A DNA stretch of 64,000 bases, taken from NCBI GenBank assembly GCA_025769875.1, contig JAGFNK010000081.1, forward strand, positions 1-64,000. Reading direction: 5' to 3'. The DNA is from Russula earlei (Eukaryota; Basidiomycota; Agaricomycetes; Russulales; Russulaceae). The position numbers and the translations under genes are program-made. The notes beneath the pieces were generated by a model, which was given only the letters and a program-made list of their open reading frames with translations, did no database searches and had not been told where the DNA came from. Shown here piece by piece: positions 34,758 through 45,731 of the stretch (the first letter of the stretch is position 1; the number at the start of each line of letters is the position of its first letter).

Positions 34758-34972
34758 CAACCATAATTTTGATCGTCCTACATAGTGATATGTAGACTTG
34801 GTTTAATCTACTGTGCCTACATAAGTATAGTCATCAACTACTGGAACTACATTGAGCAATATAGACTTACTACGATGCTATAGAGCACTACATAGTATGT
34901 TGTTGTGCTATGGTGTCTATGGAGTCTACAGAATTAAGCGGTGTCTACGGACCGGACCGGTTTTTCCTGATG

Positions 34973-37900
34973 GACAGACATCTATTGGGATGATAAAGCT
35001 GTTCAGTGCAGTCATGGTTGTAGCTGCATGGTCCCAGGTGTTCACTTGAAGCACACAACAATTTTTCGACAAGGTTTTAATGTTTAAATCCCAACTTGCT
35101 CTCAAGTTGCATGTCAGACTGCTGTCCTTTCATTAGCGCATGTCACATGTCACCTCTCGACCCAATTAGGGCTTTGAAGAGATCCGAGATTTGTCACACG
35201 GTTTTCCCACCTTTGAAGAGTCGGTCAGTCATCGAAATCTGTCACATGTCACAAGCCATGAAGAGTTGGTCGTATTAGTACAGTACTACTAATAGCGCTC
35301 TTCTGAACTAACCAACGAGCGACGCGTGACGGTGACGCGAGCGAATTACGAGCCAATGACTCATGGCCGGTCGTGGAAGCTGACCTAGCGTTAAAGTCCC
35401 GCACTGCATAACTGCTGTGGAAGTAATGCCCAAAGGTCCTGCCCACGGGCAGCCTCCCGCGATCCTGGGAAAAGTGCTCCTATACTTTTCGACCTGGAAG
35501 TTCGGGCAGTCTCCAGTCGTGTGCGGGATCACATCAAACACATCCATCGCCGCCTTCTCCCCACCCACCGATATTAATGCGGGGACCATTGTTAGTTGAT
35601 ATTCCATGCTGTGCGCATCAAGAAGGCGGCGTCACGGCCGCCCCTCTACGCCCTTCCTCGGGGTCTTCATGACAGGAATTTCTTTAAAGAACCACCTGCA
35701 GGGCCGATCGTGATGTTCTATTATCGGGACCCTCAGAGATGTCCGTGTGCTGCGCGGGGTGGCTGTCCCGGGGGGGGGGAGGAGTGTTTACTAAACTAAT
35801 ACCAAGATGTCAGTGCATTCGTACAGGATCATCGGCTGCCCATCCATAGATGCGTGGTGTTGTTGGATAGGAGAAGACGGAGTTATGATCGTCGTCCGTC
35901 CATCTCACATCCATCTGTTTGATCGATACAGTGAGGTGTGGCGGTGGATTCCTTCGCGTCGCACGCGTGGAGTTGGAGCACGGGTGCGCCGCTCATTCTT
36001 CTCTCCCACGTCCCGGTCCTCCGCCTCCCATTCTTCGTTTGGACCCGGCGGCGTTCAATGTGGGCCAAGGTTCCGCCCTCATTCCGAGCGGGGTGTGTCA
36101 ATGAATTCACTCGTCCTCCACTGACCGCTACTCCTGGCATATTCCTGGCGGCGCTGCACGCCCAGGCCTCCTCGGTATCATATTGATAAATTTAAATGGA
36201 ACAGTTTCGTTCGCGTGGCGGGTATCTTCACTTTACCAATCACACACATTGGGAGTGAGTCAATTGGTGCGGCAAGAGATAGTGTCTATTCAATATTCGC
36301 CTGTTGTTAGTTGCACCGCCATTCGTTTTGCCATCCGCCATGTGCCTCTCGACGGCCTGCTCTGTAAAGTCGGTTGATATAGATCGGACAGTAAATCTGT
36401 ACAAGGAGTTGTGACAGGGTGGGTTTTCCTTGACATGGGCCGCGTTTGGTCACCCGCTCGCCATGGGGGGGAACGTATACAGGCGCCCCGTGATACACCC
36501 TGCATCACAGTAGTAATAATACAAGACGAGAAAAAATGTGCGACTCCCGGAGGAAAAGACAAATGTCGACGGACGTAGATAGGCTCACCGTGATGGCCCA
36601 CAGACGTCTCGTGGATGTCAGGGCATCTCCGTCGAACAGCGGAATTCTGAAACCTAGTATGGTACTCACTCTAGCTGGATCAGATATAATCGAGATGTCG
36701 GGCAATACACCAGTACCGGGCAATTGCTACACCTTAGCACGAATCGGCGCGTCGGGGGATGCTGAGCTCCGCACCATATGTGAGGGACGTCGTCAGATGG
36801 TAACTTGATACTCCTCGCCCCGACCTTCGGCGGAGACATTTTTCATCAAGTCACGTGTTTCACATGAAACGCTGCTGGAACGCTCGAGTTTCGGGTTGGA
36901 TGGCGCACCAGCATCTCTTCCAGGAGCGAATTGCAAAGTGACGCGATTCTGGGCGGCATGCCCCGACTCTAAACGCGGATGCTTAAAATTGCGATGGCAA
37001 GAGGAGCAGAATCGTCCATGGCCAACCACGGAATTACCAGGTATTCATCGTAGGGCCGAGAAGGGAAGGTACAGGCGACCTGCTGCTCGTAACAAGAATA
37101 TAGTTCGCCAGACATCACAGAAGGATGCGAAACATTTCACAGAACCACCACAGGCTAAATGGAGCATCGGGTGACCCACAGTTCAGCACAGACGGTGTTT
37201 TTCCTTCCCCCTTATTGGAATGCCTGATCAATACTCACGTTGCCCGGCGCTCGTGATGGGAAAGAGAAGAGAGAAGCCCGCCAGGTTGAACAGATGACTG
37301 TACATGAATAGAGCCTCGGGGATGTGCGGACGCTGTGAGGGACGGCGGTTTGATGGCTCGCTGGGCCAGATGGTGGTCATGCCTCAAGCAGTGCCACCAG
37401 GTATGGAACTTGCTTGAACCACTATTGGTGCCGGAAGAAAGAACTGACTGCTCCGCGGACCAACCAGATGGCTTGATATTGAAGTACCGCGCTCACGACA
37501 CCGAAAAAGCCGATAGTTGTTTGGAAATGGAGAGGAGAGTGGAATACTGCGGCTGTGAGGGGTGGATAGATGGAATTTTCGTCACCCATCCCGGGTGGAC
37601 GGAATCCGGTCCCTTGCAGATCTATTACGCACCATCACCCAACGCGGAAACGGCAACAGGAAAATAGACGACGGACTGGGCAGTATGTGAATCAGTCGCC
37701 CACGCCGTGTGTAGTATGGCAACGGGAAGGGGTGCCAGTACGGCCGGTGGACCGTTCAGAAGGGCCGGTGAGTTCGGCGAGGTTTGGCACCGGGCCCGGG
37801 AAATTTTTTTCCACGTTCAAGACATTCAAAGGCACGGCGGCCGTGGTGGCTGACTGCAAGTGGTCTGTAGGATGTGCGGGTCTGTGGGGTGTGATGGTTC

Positions 37901-38515
37901 CTGAGGTATGATAAGCGAGTCGTTCGTGTTCGTAGTGGTATGTAGCGGTGGGCTGTGAACTCGAAGACCGGCGGGCGGGAAGAGACGGAAAATTTCCGGA
38001 TCAAACAAGAGGAATACGGGGAGCAGGGTACAGTATGGTAACATATCAATTGTACCTCTGTCTGTGTGCGCTGTTCTGCTGCAACAGCTCAGCTCAGAGC
38101 CCCCCGCGCAGAGGATTCCGTGAGACCGGCGTTGAGGTTTCCCGATTTGGGCAGTGCGTCACATCGTCCTCTTGTGTTTCTTCTTTTTGTTGTTCTTCGA
38201 GTACAAGGAGACCCTTAACGGTTAACGTTAACGGGCGTCCCCCCTCGCTTTATAGGGCAGGCCCTCGACCCTTAACGTATGCTCTGTAGCTGTTCCTCCC
38301 CTCACCCATATCTCACCGTCCCCCTTTCCAAGCTCTGCGTCATGTTTCGTTCAATGCCGAGCCCATCGGTGAGAAACGGTTCCTTATAAATTTTACAACG
38401 TCATTGACTCCATTGACCACCAACAGTCGTCTTCCCACTCCTCTGCTGATGATTCCCCAAAGCATGTGTGTATGCTCGCCTTTTCACTCAGTTTTGTGTT
38501 GACTTCCTCCTTTAG
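34973..38515. other. CpG-rich intergenic region without a recognised gene
   Basis: Only short frames (for example 36536-36808 and 37335-37667, both plus) and no domain I can name. GTCACATGTCAC pairs at 35142 and 35241, with TGAAGAGTTGGTCGTATTAG near 35260, match the repeat at 17.3 kb, so 35.1-35.3 kb holds an old scrap of that repeat. The rest may hold unrecognised exons or promoters. Confidence 0.4.
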
Positions 38516-39176
38516 TTCGGCAGCGTCCATACCGGTACTCACAAAGTCCATTATCAGCCTCACCAACAATGGGACTTTGTTGCGGATGCAGACGAGCTTC
38601 CCGTAGATCTCTCGCTGGTTCTGCCCCACTACCGTGCGCGCAACCAGCCCACCGGGCATCGGATGGGCATGCTTGTTCACAGTAGAGGCGAAATCAAGTC
38701 CACGATTGTGAGTGCCATCTATGAGTACTGTGACGTCCGCCTCTAAGCTTTTGATATAGTGCCGCCAATCTTCTCGCACTCCTTTCCACTTGTGTGTGCA
38801 TTCTCCGACCGCCGCTCCCGTAACACTCTATCTCCCATCGGACTTCTGTGGGACAATCCTCTTCTCGTCCTCCCAGCCTAAGATATCCCTATCAGCGGGC
38901 TTCAGGAACAACGTCGTTCCTCGTGTTCACTTTGCCCGCATATCTGGCCCGCGAGAGAAGATAGATAGATTCAACGACGACGGCTCCGATCAAGTCGAGA
39001 TCCACGCCACTGGCAATATCACGCTTCGCATGTGGGATGTCGTCGACGGTGCGCCGGAGAGCGCTGCTCGCGAAACATGGCGCACGATGTGCCGTCGCGC
39101 TACCAGCTCAAAAAGCTTGCGAGCGGACCACCGAGCGCGGCAAGGAATTGACTGGGATTTTCTCCTCGACGATTGA
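38516..39176 (+). CDS. DUF7330 protein, at least two C-terminal exons
   Basis: Function unknown; a basidiomycete family with a beta-rich C-terminus. Exon 38516-38707 (after CTCCTTTAG) and exon 38760-39176 (intron 38708-38759, GTGAGT...GATATAG), both phase 0, stop TGA 39174-39176. Motifs: LPVDLSLVLPHYR, MLVHSRGEIKSTI, TPFHLCVHSPTAAPVTLYLP, SDFCGTILF, PKISLSAGFRNNVV, DQVEIHATGNITLRMWDV and the ending IDWDFLLDD. An upstream exon ending at 38464 (SSADDSPKH) is possible; the start codon was not fixed. A long minus-strand frame over 38393-38779 is a shadow. Confidence 0.72.
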
Positions 39177-39628
39177 TTGCATCTCAAATTTCTTCTGCCA
39201 TCGCATGATTCAGTAATAGCCCTTCACCGCACTGTTTAAGGTGACGGTCTGAATGGACTCTTTTGTCGCACTTTTTCGTTCTAGCATCCTTCGCATGGAG
39301 CTCACGCATATCACATGTAGCATCCACTCTTACCCACATACTGTATCACGACTTCATATACGTCCGCCGTGTATCTCCCCTCCCCCACCCTTCACCCCTT
39401 TGACATAATTTTATCCGTACGTACATCACCGCCGTCGCTGGTCAGACATTATATCATATACCATACCCTCTAGTTTACTTGCCACACACCTTGTGACGTG
39501 GCGTAATACACGTCTCAGCCAATGTATGGTATGATTCTCAAAACGAAATTTAAGGTACATGATGTGCCACTGGTGTAATACCTATGCATTATTGATAATA
39601 CAAGACGGCGAAACTACAAATAAAGACG
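39177..39628. other. Convergent intergenic region
   Basis: Between the DUF7330 stop (plus) and the CIA2 stop (minus), both genes end here. Nothing else seen. Confidence 0.5.
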
Positions 39629-40286
39629 CTACAGCCCTCGCCGACTCGCGCTCTGCAGGCACGTCTCCAGCACTTCCACAAGCGCAGGGTTCTCAAGTGC
39701 CGCTGCAACGCGCTCCTTGTCGTTTAACTGCTTATTGACTGCGAGCCTCACACAGTTCAGTTACTGTTACAACACCTTGGCATGACAAGATTGCTCTGAC
39801 CTGCGTGCTCACTCTGGTGCGAACCAGGTTTGACGCGGATATCGACCTTGAAGCGGGTCGGTAATGCGCGAAGCAGACGCACACGGATAGACAGCCCAAT
39901 GAGAGTCGACATTCCACAATGGGGAACTGTCGGGGTGAACTCGATAAGCACGCGGCTGGGAACCACCGATATTTGCGGGGCAGAAACGACGGCCAGCTCC
40001 TCCAACGTCATCGAACGGTGCTCAGGGTCACTGATGGAACGAATCAGATCTTTTTGGGAGTGATCAAAACTCAACTTCGGGGAAACAAGACCAGATAGGG
40101 ACGTTATATCGCACCGAAAATCTCGTCCGCGTCGATCGGCTCGGGCTCGTCGTCAGAGGGGTAGATGGCAGAATCTTCATCATCTAAAAGCCACAGAGAA
40201 TGTCGTGCGTGGGCGGCTCTTCTTCTGGCGGTTGGGCTGACGGTTGCGATGACTGTTGGGTTGGGATTGAAAACTTCGGAAGCCAT
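39629..40286 (-). CDS. CIA2: CIA2 / MIP18-family cytosolic Fe-S assembly factor
   Basis: Part of the cytosolic iron-sulfur targeting complex (with Cia1 and Met18/MMS19) that hands clusters to DNA polymerases and helicases. Three exons on the minus strand: 40286-40115, 40049-39801, 39738-39629, with introns of 65 and 62 bp, 531 nt, 176 residues. N-terminal acidic [20 protein letters not shown] is typical. The MIP18 domain follows: [40 protein letters not shown] (the conserved Cys of the family), [20 protein letters not shown], then [16 protein letters not shown] and LVEVLETCL. Length and order are normal and no defect is seen. Divergent from the DCN1-like gene. Confidence 0.95.
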
Positions 40287-40492
40287 TGGTGGAAAGAAAG
40301 AAGGAAGAGACGGGCCGGCATCTCCGGTGCGGGAGGGGAAGGCAGATTTGTCGCAGGTGCGCAACTGACTGTCAGCTGGCACGAGCCACGCATCTTTCAA
40401 CAACATACTCGGGTTACTAACTTGCCATCTCATCCGCCGAAAGAGCGCCGAAATGCCACCGAAGGTATCGCCCAGTCTTTTCTGATACGTCA
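40287..40492. promoter_or_regulatory. Bidirectional promoter, CIA2 / DCN1-like
   Basis: 206 bp between ATG 40286 (minus) and ATG 40493 (plus). No TATA box recognised. Inferred from gene geometry. Confidence 0.5.
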
Positions 40493-42522
40493 ATGGCCCA
40501 TTCTGACGCGACTCGGACGCGCTCAAAGAGGAAACGGGCCCCAGTCGACGCTGAGGCATCCGCGCCAAGACCGACACGCGGCTCTACGCGTGACGCAATG
40601 AAGGATGGGCAGGGAGGTAAGTGCTTCATCCGTGGACGTGCCACGCAGGGATATATCTCCACCTCCCAGCGAACGCTATTTGGAGTAACTCAGCAGGGTA
40701 GGGTGACACTTGTGACCCCTAACACGTTTCCGGATCAGCTCACTGGCGCTGCTTCAGCAGGACAGATACATTCGGTGGTGATGAGGAGGTGATCGTCCTT
40801 CTCAGAGTCTCACGAGCCGTTCGCTGACAACCACACACTTTCAGGAAATTTCAGTACCTCCTAACAAGGCATCAAAGTCCGGTGATGCTTCGAGGCCCAA
40901 GGCAACCAAGGTCAGGGGTACAAGGTGGGCCCTGTTTCATCCGGCTCTAATGTCAGTCATGGATCCTGTTACAAGCTGTGAGCTTCCCCTTGTGATCCAC
41001 GTCTTCTCCTCCTGATATGTATGTGGCCGTTAGGACCAGAATGACAGAAAATCTCGGGGACGGAAATCCCAAGGGGACGAGTACGCCTTTTTATTCCTCG
41101 TTGCTCTACCGACTTTGACTTGTGGTAGGGTCGATGATGTAAGCAGCGCTCTCCCTGGTCCTTTTGGCCGCACCATCTGATGGCGCCGGACTTCCGAGGA
41201 CAGGAACCCGCCCGTCTGAAAAGGTATATTTCTCTTCGCGTGCGTTCTCGCGTGCTTCCCATTCGTGCCGCCCATACTTTGTCGCCTCCTTTCTCTCTTC
41301 CCACCATCTCCGGACTGGCAGCCCACCTTGGCTATCCCCATCGTTCGGTGGTGCTTCTCCCGGGCGACCAGTCGCTAAATGCATATCCGCGCTTTCTTAT
41401 GCTGTGTAAATGGAGACAATTTTGTTGATGTCGTTGCTCCGAGCAGTGATACGAAGAAGGGGGTGTCAGACACCATGGTCCGTTGATCCACCCAGTCGTA
41501 CTGCCACGTTGCTGATATAAGCGCGCGCTAGAAACCTGAACAGCGGGCCGAGGTCTTGTTCTCTCAATTTGCAGACGAAGATACTCCCGATGTCATTGGC
41601 ACTGAGGGATTTGAGCGACTGTGCAACGAAGCCCGGGTCCCGCTCGACGGCGCCTTGCCATTGTTACTTGCATGGCAACTGGATTCGCACGAGATGGGCA
41701 AGATCTCAAAGAAAGAATGGATGGAAGGAACCGCCGCGCTGCAGTGAGCAACCTCATTCATGAGTGGTCTAAACCCTCACCTTTGCTCGGACGTAGCGTG
41801 TCTTCGTTGGCATCGTTTGCAATAGTCTTGCATGACTTGAATAGCCTCATAGTGTTGGGAAAACCTGCTGGGCCATCACGCTCCGCCCTCTCACATGTCA
41901 AGTCTCAAAAGGGCGCAGTATATGATAGGACACGTTATGAGACATACGCTGCGGATATAGAGAAGGCCTTTTCGTCCTTCTACGGCTTCTGCTTCTCCCT
42001 TGCCAAACCTGAGTATGTTACAGTCTCTTTTCGAATACAAGGCTCATGTGAGCCTTTCAAGGAGTTCAAGGAACATCGACATGGAAACCGCATGCGCCCT
42101 CTGGTCGGTTGTGCTAGCTCCGCAGTTCCCACTGATCACAGATGTCACCGAGTTCATCAACGTAGGTGGTGAAGCATGGCTTTGACAGCTAGCTGTATTT
42201 ACACGCATTACAGACTACGGGAAATTACAAGGGGGTTAACAAGGACCTGTGGAGCATGGTGCGTGATCGGCGTGTAGTTGTACCGTGGGACGTTCACATG
42301 AGCGCAATGTCTACTTGCAGATGTTTGAGTTCTGCAGGGACACGCGGCGAGATCTGTCGAATTTCGAAGCTGATGGGGTCAGTCATGTCCATCACATCCA
42401 ATTAAAACTGCTAAACTCAGTGCACATCTCAGGCGTGGCCAACCATCATAGATGAATTTGTTCGATGGAAAAATGCCCGGACCATCATCCAGTCTATAGA
42501 AGCTTCGAATGGCGATGCATAA
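40493..42522 (+). CDS. DCN1: DCN1-like cullin neddylation factor
   Basis: Promotes transfer of NEDD8/Rub1 to cullins. The C-terminal potentiating-neddylation domain is certain: exons 41532-41743, 41797-42012, 42062-42161, 42214-42258, 42321-42377 and 42433-42522 (TAA), introns 49-62 bp. They read FADEDTPDVIGTEGFERLC, LPLLLAWQLDSHEMGKISKK, FAIVLHDLNSLIVLGKP, YDRTRYETYAADIEKAFSSF, RNIDMETACALWSVVLAPQF, NYKGVNKDLWSM, MFEFCRDTRRDLSNFEADG and AWPTIIDEFVRWKNARTI. The N-terminus is tentative: ATG 40493 opens a basic exon to 40616 (ATRTRSKRKRAPVDAEA) and an exon near 40848-40912 (ISVPPNKASKSGD) fits, but 40913-41531 is unusually long for an intron here. No UBA domain was seen. Confidence 0.85.
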
Positions 42523-43149
42523 TAGGTCGTGCTTTCCTTGACACTCCGAGTCTCAAGCATAGGTAACATAGGTAATACGTTGTTCGTTCTCACTACGCAT
42601 GTCACGCATTTCTCGGTTATGCCCGGTTCACGACAATTTTACACCTTTCATATATTTATTCATCATGCATCTTCCCGTTCCTGCGCTTTGGACTGCCCCC
42701 GTGTACACCGCACACCGCACAGCCCCCTGAGATAAGTATCACTGCACTGTGGGCGCAAGGTACCCGCGCTTGTCATGCGTTCACATGACAGCAAATTTCT
42801 GATAGGCGAGGCAAGAAATCCCGACGCTGTACAGCCTTCTCGAGTTCCTTTGCATATTCAATTCAATTGCATCCTTTACACAACGAGTGCCGGAACCTCA
42901 CGGCCTTCCAGCAATCGACGTGTGCGCGATATGCTCGCAAACTCTCCCAATGCCTACCCAGATAACGGCGTCGCTGGTGATGGGTCCAAGGGGAGGGAGG
43001 GTCCACGCAGTGAGAACGTCAATCCTATTTCTGTCACAGGCACTTATTCGTCGAGGAGCCAAGGGAGGACGGTCTGAAACATGAAGGAAGCGTGTGCGTT
43101 ATCGAAGGGAGTTGCGCCGTTTCAAGTGAGTGTAATCCACCTATTGTTG
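42523..43149. other. Intergenic, no gene recognised
   Basis: Short frames only (plus 42775-43077 has no recognised domain). Confidence 0.4.
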
Positions 43150-43990
43150 TCAGTAAGGCTGCGTTGCACGTTGAGGAAGGGCAGTCGCCCGAGGGGAAGA
43201 GTAGACGAAAAAGGAAGGGAAGGCAAAGAGTAGGCAGGCGAAGATGAGGACGAGAGCGAGAGGGAAGGCGAGTACGAGGTGTTTGGACTGAGGGAGCAAG
43301 GCTAACTTATGACGCGAGACGAGAAGGAAAGGAAGAGATGCTGAAGCCCTCGCTATATTCTGCTAACTCGTCCCCCCCGAAGGCGGAGATAGACTTATGT
43401 ACATGCCGAAATGAATGTATGCTCCTCTACCAGTCGGCCGATATCGTACCGAGCGCATAATCCGGAAGCGGGGGTTTAGGGGAAAGGGAAAGAGGTGGCC
43501 TAGAACGCACGACGCGGCGTGCGTGCAGTCAATAACGGTGTCGATATACCATGGGCGGCGGATCAAGTCTAAAGGAGAAAGAGAAAAAGACTGAAAAGAA
43601 GCAAAACGTACGCGGAGGAGACGGTCTGGAATGCGAGAAGGGCGTGCGGAATGGGGACGACCGACGAGGCCGTTAGGCCGTCGGCGGAGAGCCCAGTCCA
43701 GAGGAGAAAGTACACGCAGAGTCGAGTCAGGAAGGCGGGTATGTACAAATGAATGAAACAGGTTTGAACGCCGTTCGAAGACGACGAGTGCGGAGGCGTC
43801 GGACGAGACCCTTCGGCCTGTGGGGTTGTGCCGGACTTGTCGAGCGAAGGCACAAGGGTCGCAAACTTTCTACCTGTGTGGGCGGTGGAGGCGGCGGGAG
43901 GCGGAGACGAGGAGCGAGGAGGCGAGGGAGGTGGAGGCGTGGAGGGATGTATCGTCTGTTCAAACCTGCTTTCCTACATCGCACATCTGT
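43150..43990 (-). CDS. Possible multi-pass membrane protein exons
   Basis: Unrecognised. Minus strand: a proline-rich start (about 43980-43780), then a hydrophobic segment LYIPAFLTRLCVYFLLWTGL and PHALLAFQTVSS, a possible 50-bp intron (GTACGT...CTTTAG, to about 43570), DLIRRPWYIDTVIDCTHAAS, and further down a second hydrophobic stretch HLVLAFPLALVLIFACLLFA (about 43270-43210). Frames must be joined through untested introns. Start and stop are not fixed. Confidence 0.3.
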
Positions 43991-44019
43991 AACGCGTCAC
44001 GTCCCGTCAGCTCACAACC

Positions 44020-44310
44020 ATGCCCTCGTACAAACCGAAAGTCCGATCAACCAACCCATTGGTCATTCATCTCACTGAAGCATTGACTAAGTACTACTTC
44101 CTAATGGAAACGTGCTCTCAATGTGTTCGGTCCCTGCCCAATAAGTCACAGCTCCACTCAGAAGCTGTCGAAAAGTGGATGACCCGAACTGAGTTCTATC
44201 GACCACAACACGGAGACAAGGCTGCAAAGGCAAGGTTCCTCACTGCAGTAGACAATGCCTGTGACATTCAATCTCGTGTACCTGAAGAGTGCGGTCACAA
44301 TTTGTTCTAA
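44020..44310 (+). CDS. Unrecognised small protein
   Basis: 96 residues from ATG 44020 to TAA 44310. Mostly helical (NPLVIHLTEALTKYYFLMET, CSQCVRSLPNKSQLHSEAVE). A C-x2-C pair is present, no further zinc ligands obvious. It may be the first exon of a gene continuing after 44334 (CTCCAG acceptor, YLIIFACAAGIQYALDEDFL). Confidence 0.35.
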   Translation: MPSYKPKVRSTNPLVIHLTEALTKYYFLMETCSQCVRSLPNKSQLHSEAVEKWMTRTEFYRPQHGDKAAKARFLTAVDNACDIQSRVPEECGHNLF

Positions 44311-44465
44311 CATATTTAACTCTGACCCTCCAGAGTTGCTACCTGATCATCTTTGCTTGTGCAGCTGGAATCCAATATGCCTTGGATGAAGATTTTTTGA
44401 CGCTGACTGACTCTGAGTGCATCCAAGTTGCAGCAGATTCTCAACGTGTTTCGTAGGTGTAGTTT

Positions 44466-44804
44466 GTGTCACATGGCTGTCTTGCTCAAGGATGTTCGAA
44501 CAGCATGGAACGAATCGAACGGTATATGGCTGAGCATCAACCCACTACAACTGGTCCTCTCCCGTCCCATCTGGCGCCTACCTTCTACCCTGAAGCCTTG
44601 AGGGAAAGCTCCAACAACTCGATTGGAACACGAATTCGCTTCCAAGTTGGCAGCAGTTCAGAAATCAAAGAGTGCTTTGTGGAAGACTATATGACCAGCC
44701 ACATGAGAGGCTCATACTATGTCGTGACATACAAAGATGATGGAGAAGAGGTGTTTGTGCCAGGGAGAGAGATGGAGGAAATACTGAAGAACCGTGTTCA
44801 GTGA
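44466..44804 (+). CDS. Unrecognised protein, probable last exon
   Basis: Open to TGA 44802-44804; first ATG is 44505. IGTRIRFQVGSSSEIKECFV followed by YYVVTYKDDGEEVFVPGREM looks like a small beta barrel (Tudor/SH3-like pattern), a guess only. Same strand and 200 bp from the frame at 44020; they may be one gene. Confidence 0.35.
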   Translation: MSHGCLAQGCSNSMERIERYMAEHQPTTTGPLPSHLAPTFYPEALRESSNNSIGTRIRFQVGSSSEIKECFVEDYMTSHMRGSYYVVTYKDDGEEVFVPGREMEEILKNRVQ

Positions 44805-44889
44805 GAGGTTTTTTACTAATTCAAAATGTGCACCTACATATCCAAGGATGGCCTTTTATCAAATGGTTGTATATGAGACTCCATAATCT

Positions 44890-45180
44890 AGTAATACGTA
44901 AAAGTGAACACAATTATACAAGTGGTATTCAAATGGGCGCAAATAGTGTTGTCACCAGCTCGGCTCGAAACTGCTTGGAGTCGAGCCTGAGCCAACTCTT
45001 CGCGGGTACTGACGAGGGCCTCTTGTAACCTCTGGTTCTCTTGGGTCAAATATTCGTAAATTGGGCCAACCAAGCCTTCTTCCGCTGGCGGCATTTGAAC
45101 GCAGCTGAGGGAGAACGGATGTGTAAGGGAGTCCGGTGAACACACCTTGTCGGTTCCGTTCGACATTCCTCGTGCTCATT
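44890..45180 (-). pseudogene. ATF/CREB-type bZIP transcription factor relic
   Basis: Minus strand: STRNVERNRQ (about 45179-45149), a 40-bp GT-AG intron (GTGTGT...CCTCAG), then AAFKCRQRKKAWLAQ. Together these give the bZIP basic signature N-x7-R with CRQRKK of the ATF/CREB group. The leucine zipper YLTQENQRLQEALVSTREEL follows but in another frame, with several residues between basic region and zipper missing, so a deletion that is not a multiple of three occurred near 45060. No activation domain is readable upstream. Truncated and frameshifted. Confidence 0.68.
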
Positions 45181-45731
45181 TGGGTGGAGGCAGTTCAAGG
45201 CTTCCTTTCTGCCACCCTCAGGTCTTTGTCGCGCGATGTGCATGTACCCGGCCATTCCTCAGGCCCACGAAGGGCCATTCTCCCTGCTTCCAAATCCCTT
45301 CCATGGTCCTGGCTAGCGACGATGGTTTTTGTTTGGCACGGATGGAGAAGAGCCTCTCGACGTCGTGAAATTGAGCCAAATGGAGTGGTTAAATGGTTGC
45401 ATGTGAGTGAACACATGGAACCTCTCCGCGACTTATCTTTATGGTGTCAATAGCAATGAGACTCTTCGTCTTCTTCCCGCCGTGCCAAGTGGCTCGCAAC
45501 GATCAGTGCTCAAGGGTAGGGGTACGAAAGTACTTGGCAAGCTGTACGTTGGCACCACTGTCAGCTTTTGACTTTTAGCGGTGAGTTGGATGATCAAGAA
45601 TTGCAATTGGGTTGGCAAGAGAATTGGGGGTTCAATCATGTGTTAAATTACACATATAAGCAAGTTAAGAGTAACATAACTGCTTACCTTTTTCCCTACC
45701 AAATCAAAAACAAATGTTATCCTATTTCTGA
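45181..45731. other. Intergenic, no gene recognised
   Basis: Short frames on both strands. Composition changes from CpG-rich to CpG-poor near 45600, marking the edge of the gene island. Confidence 0.4.

Larger units (their letters stand above)
27067..34972 (+). mobile_element. Plavaka (CACTA-related) DNA transposon with a DUF6532 passenger gene
   Basis: 7906 bp bounded by inverted CATCAGGAAAAA (27067-27078 and 34961-34972), with a possible 2-bp duplication GA outside (27065-27066, 34973-34974). Both ends carry clusters of CTACATAG/CTATGTAG-type words, as subterminal repeats of CACTA relatives do. Inside are a decayed Plavaka transposase (plus) and an intact divergent DUF6532 gene (minus). 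An 852-bp tandem duplication lies after the transposase. Confidence 0.75.

Noticed and set aside
34549..34764. Minus frame with a repeated ten-residue unit (YGDDHFVTLL)
   Set aside because: It is only the translation of the 30-bp tandem repeat in the Plavaka right end.
38393..38779. 128-codon minus-strand frame
   Set aside because: It overlaps plus-strand DUF7330 exons with good splice sites and family motifs; the minus frame has no recognised domain.
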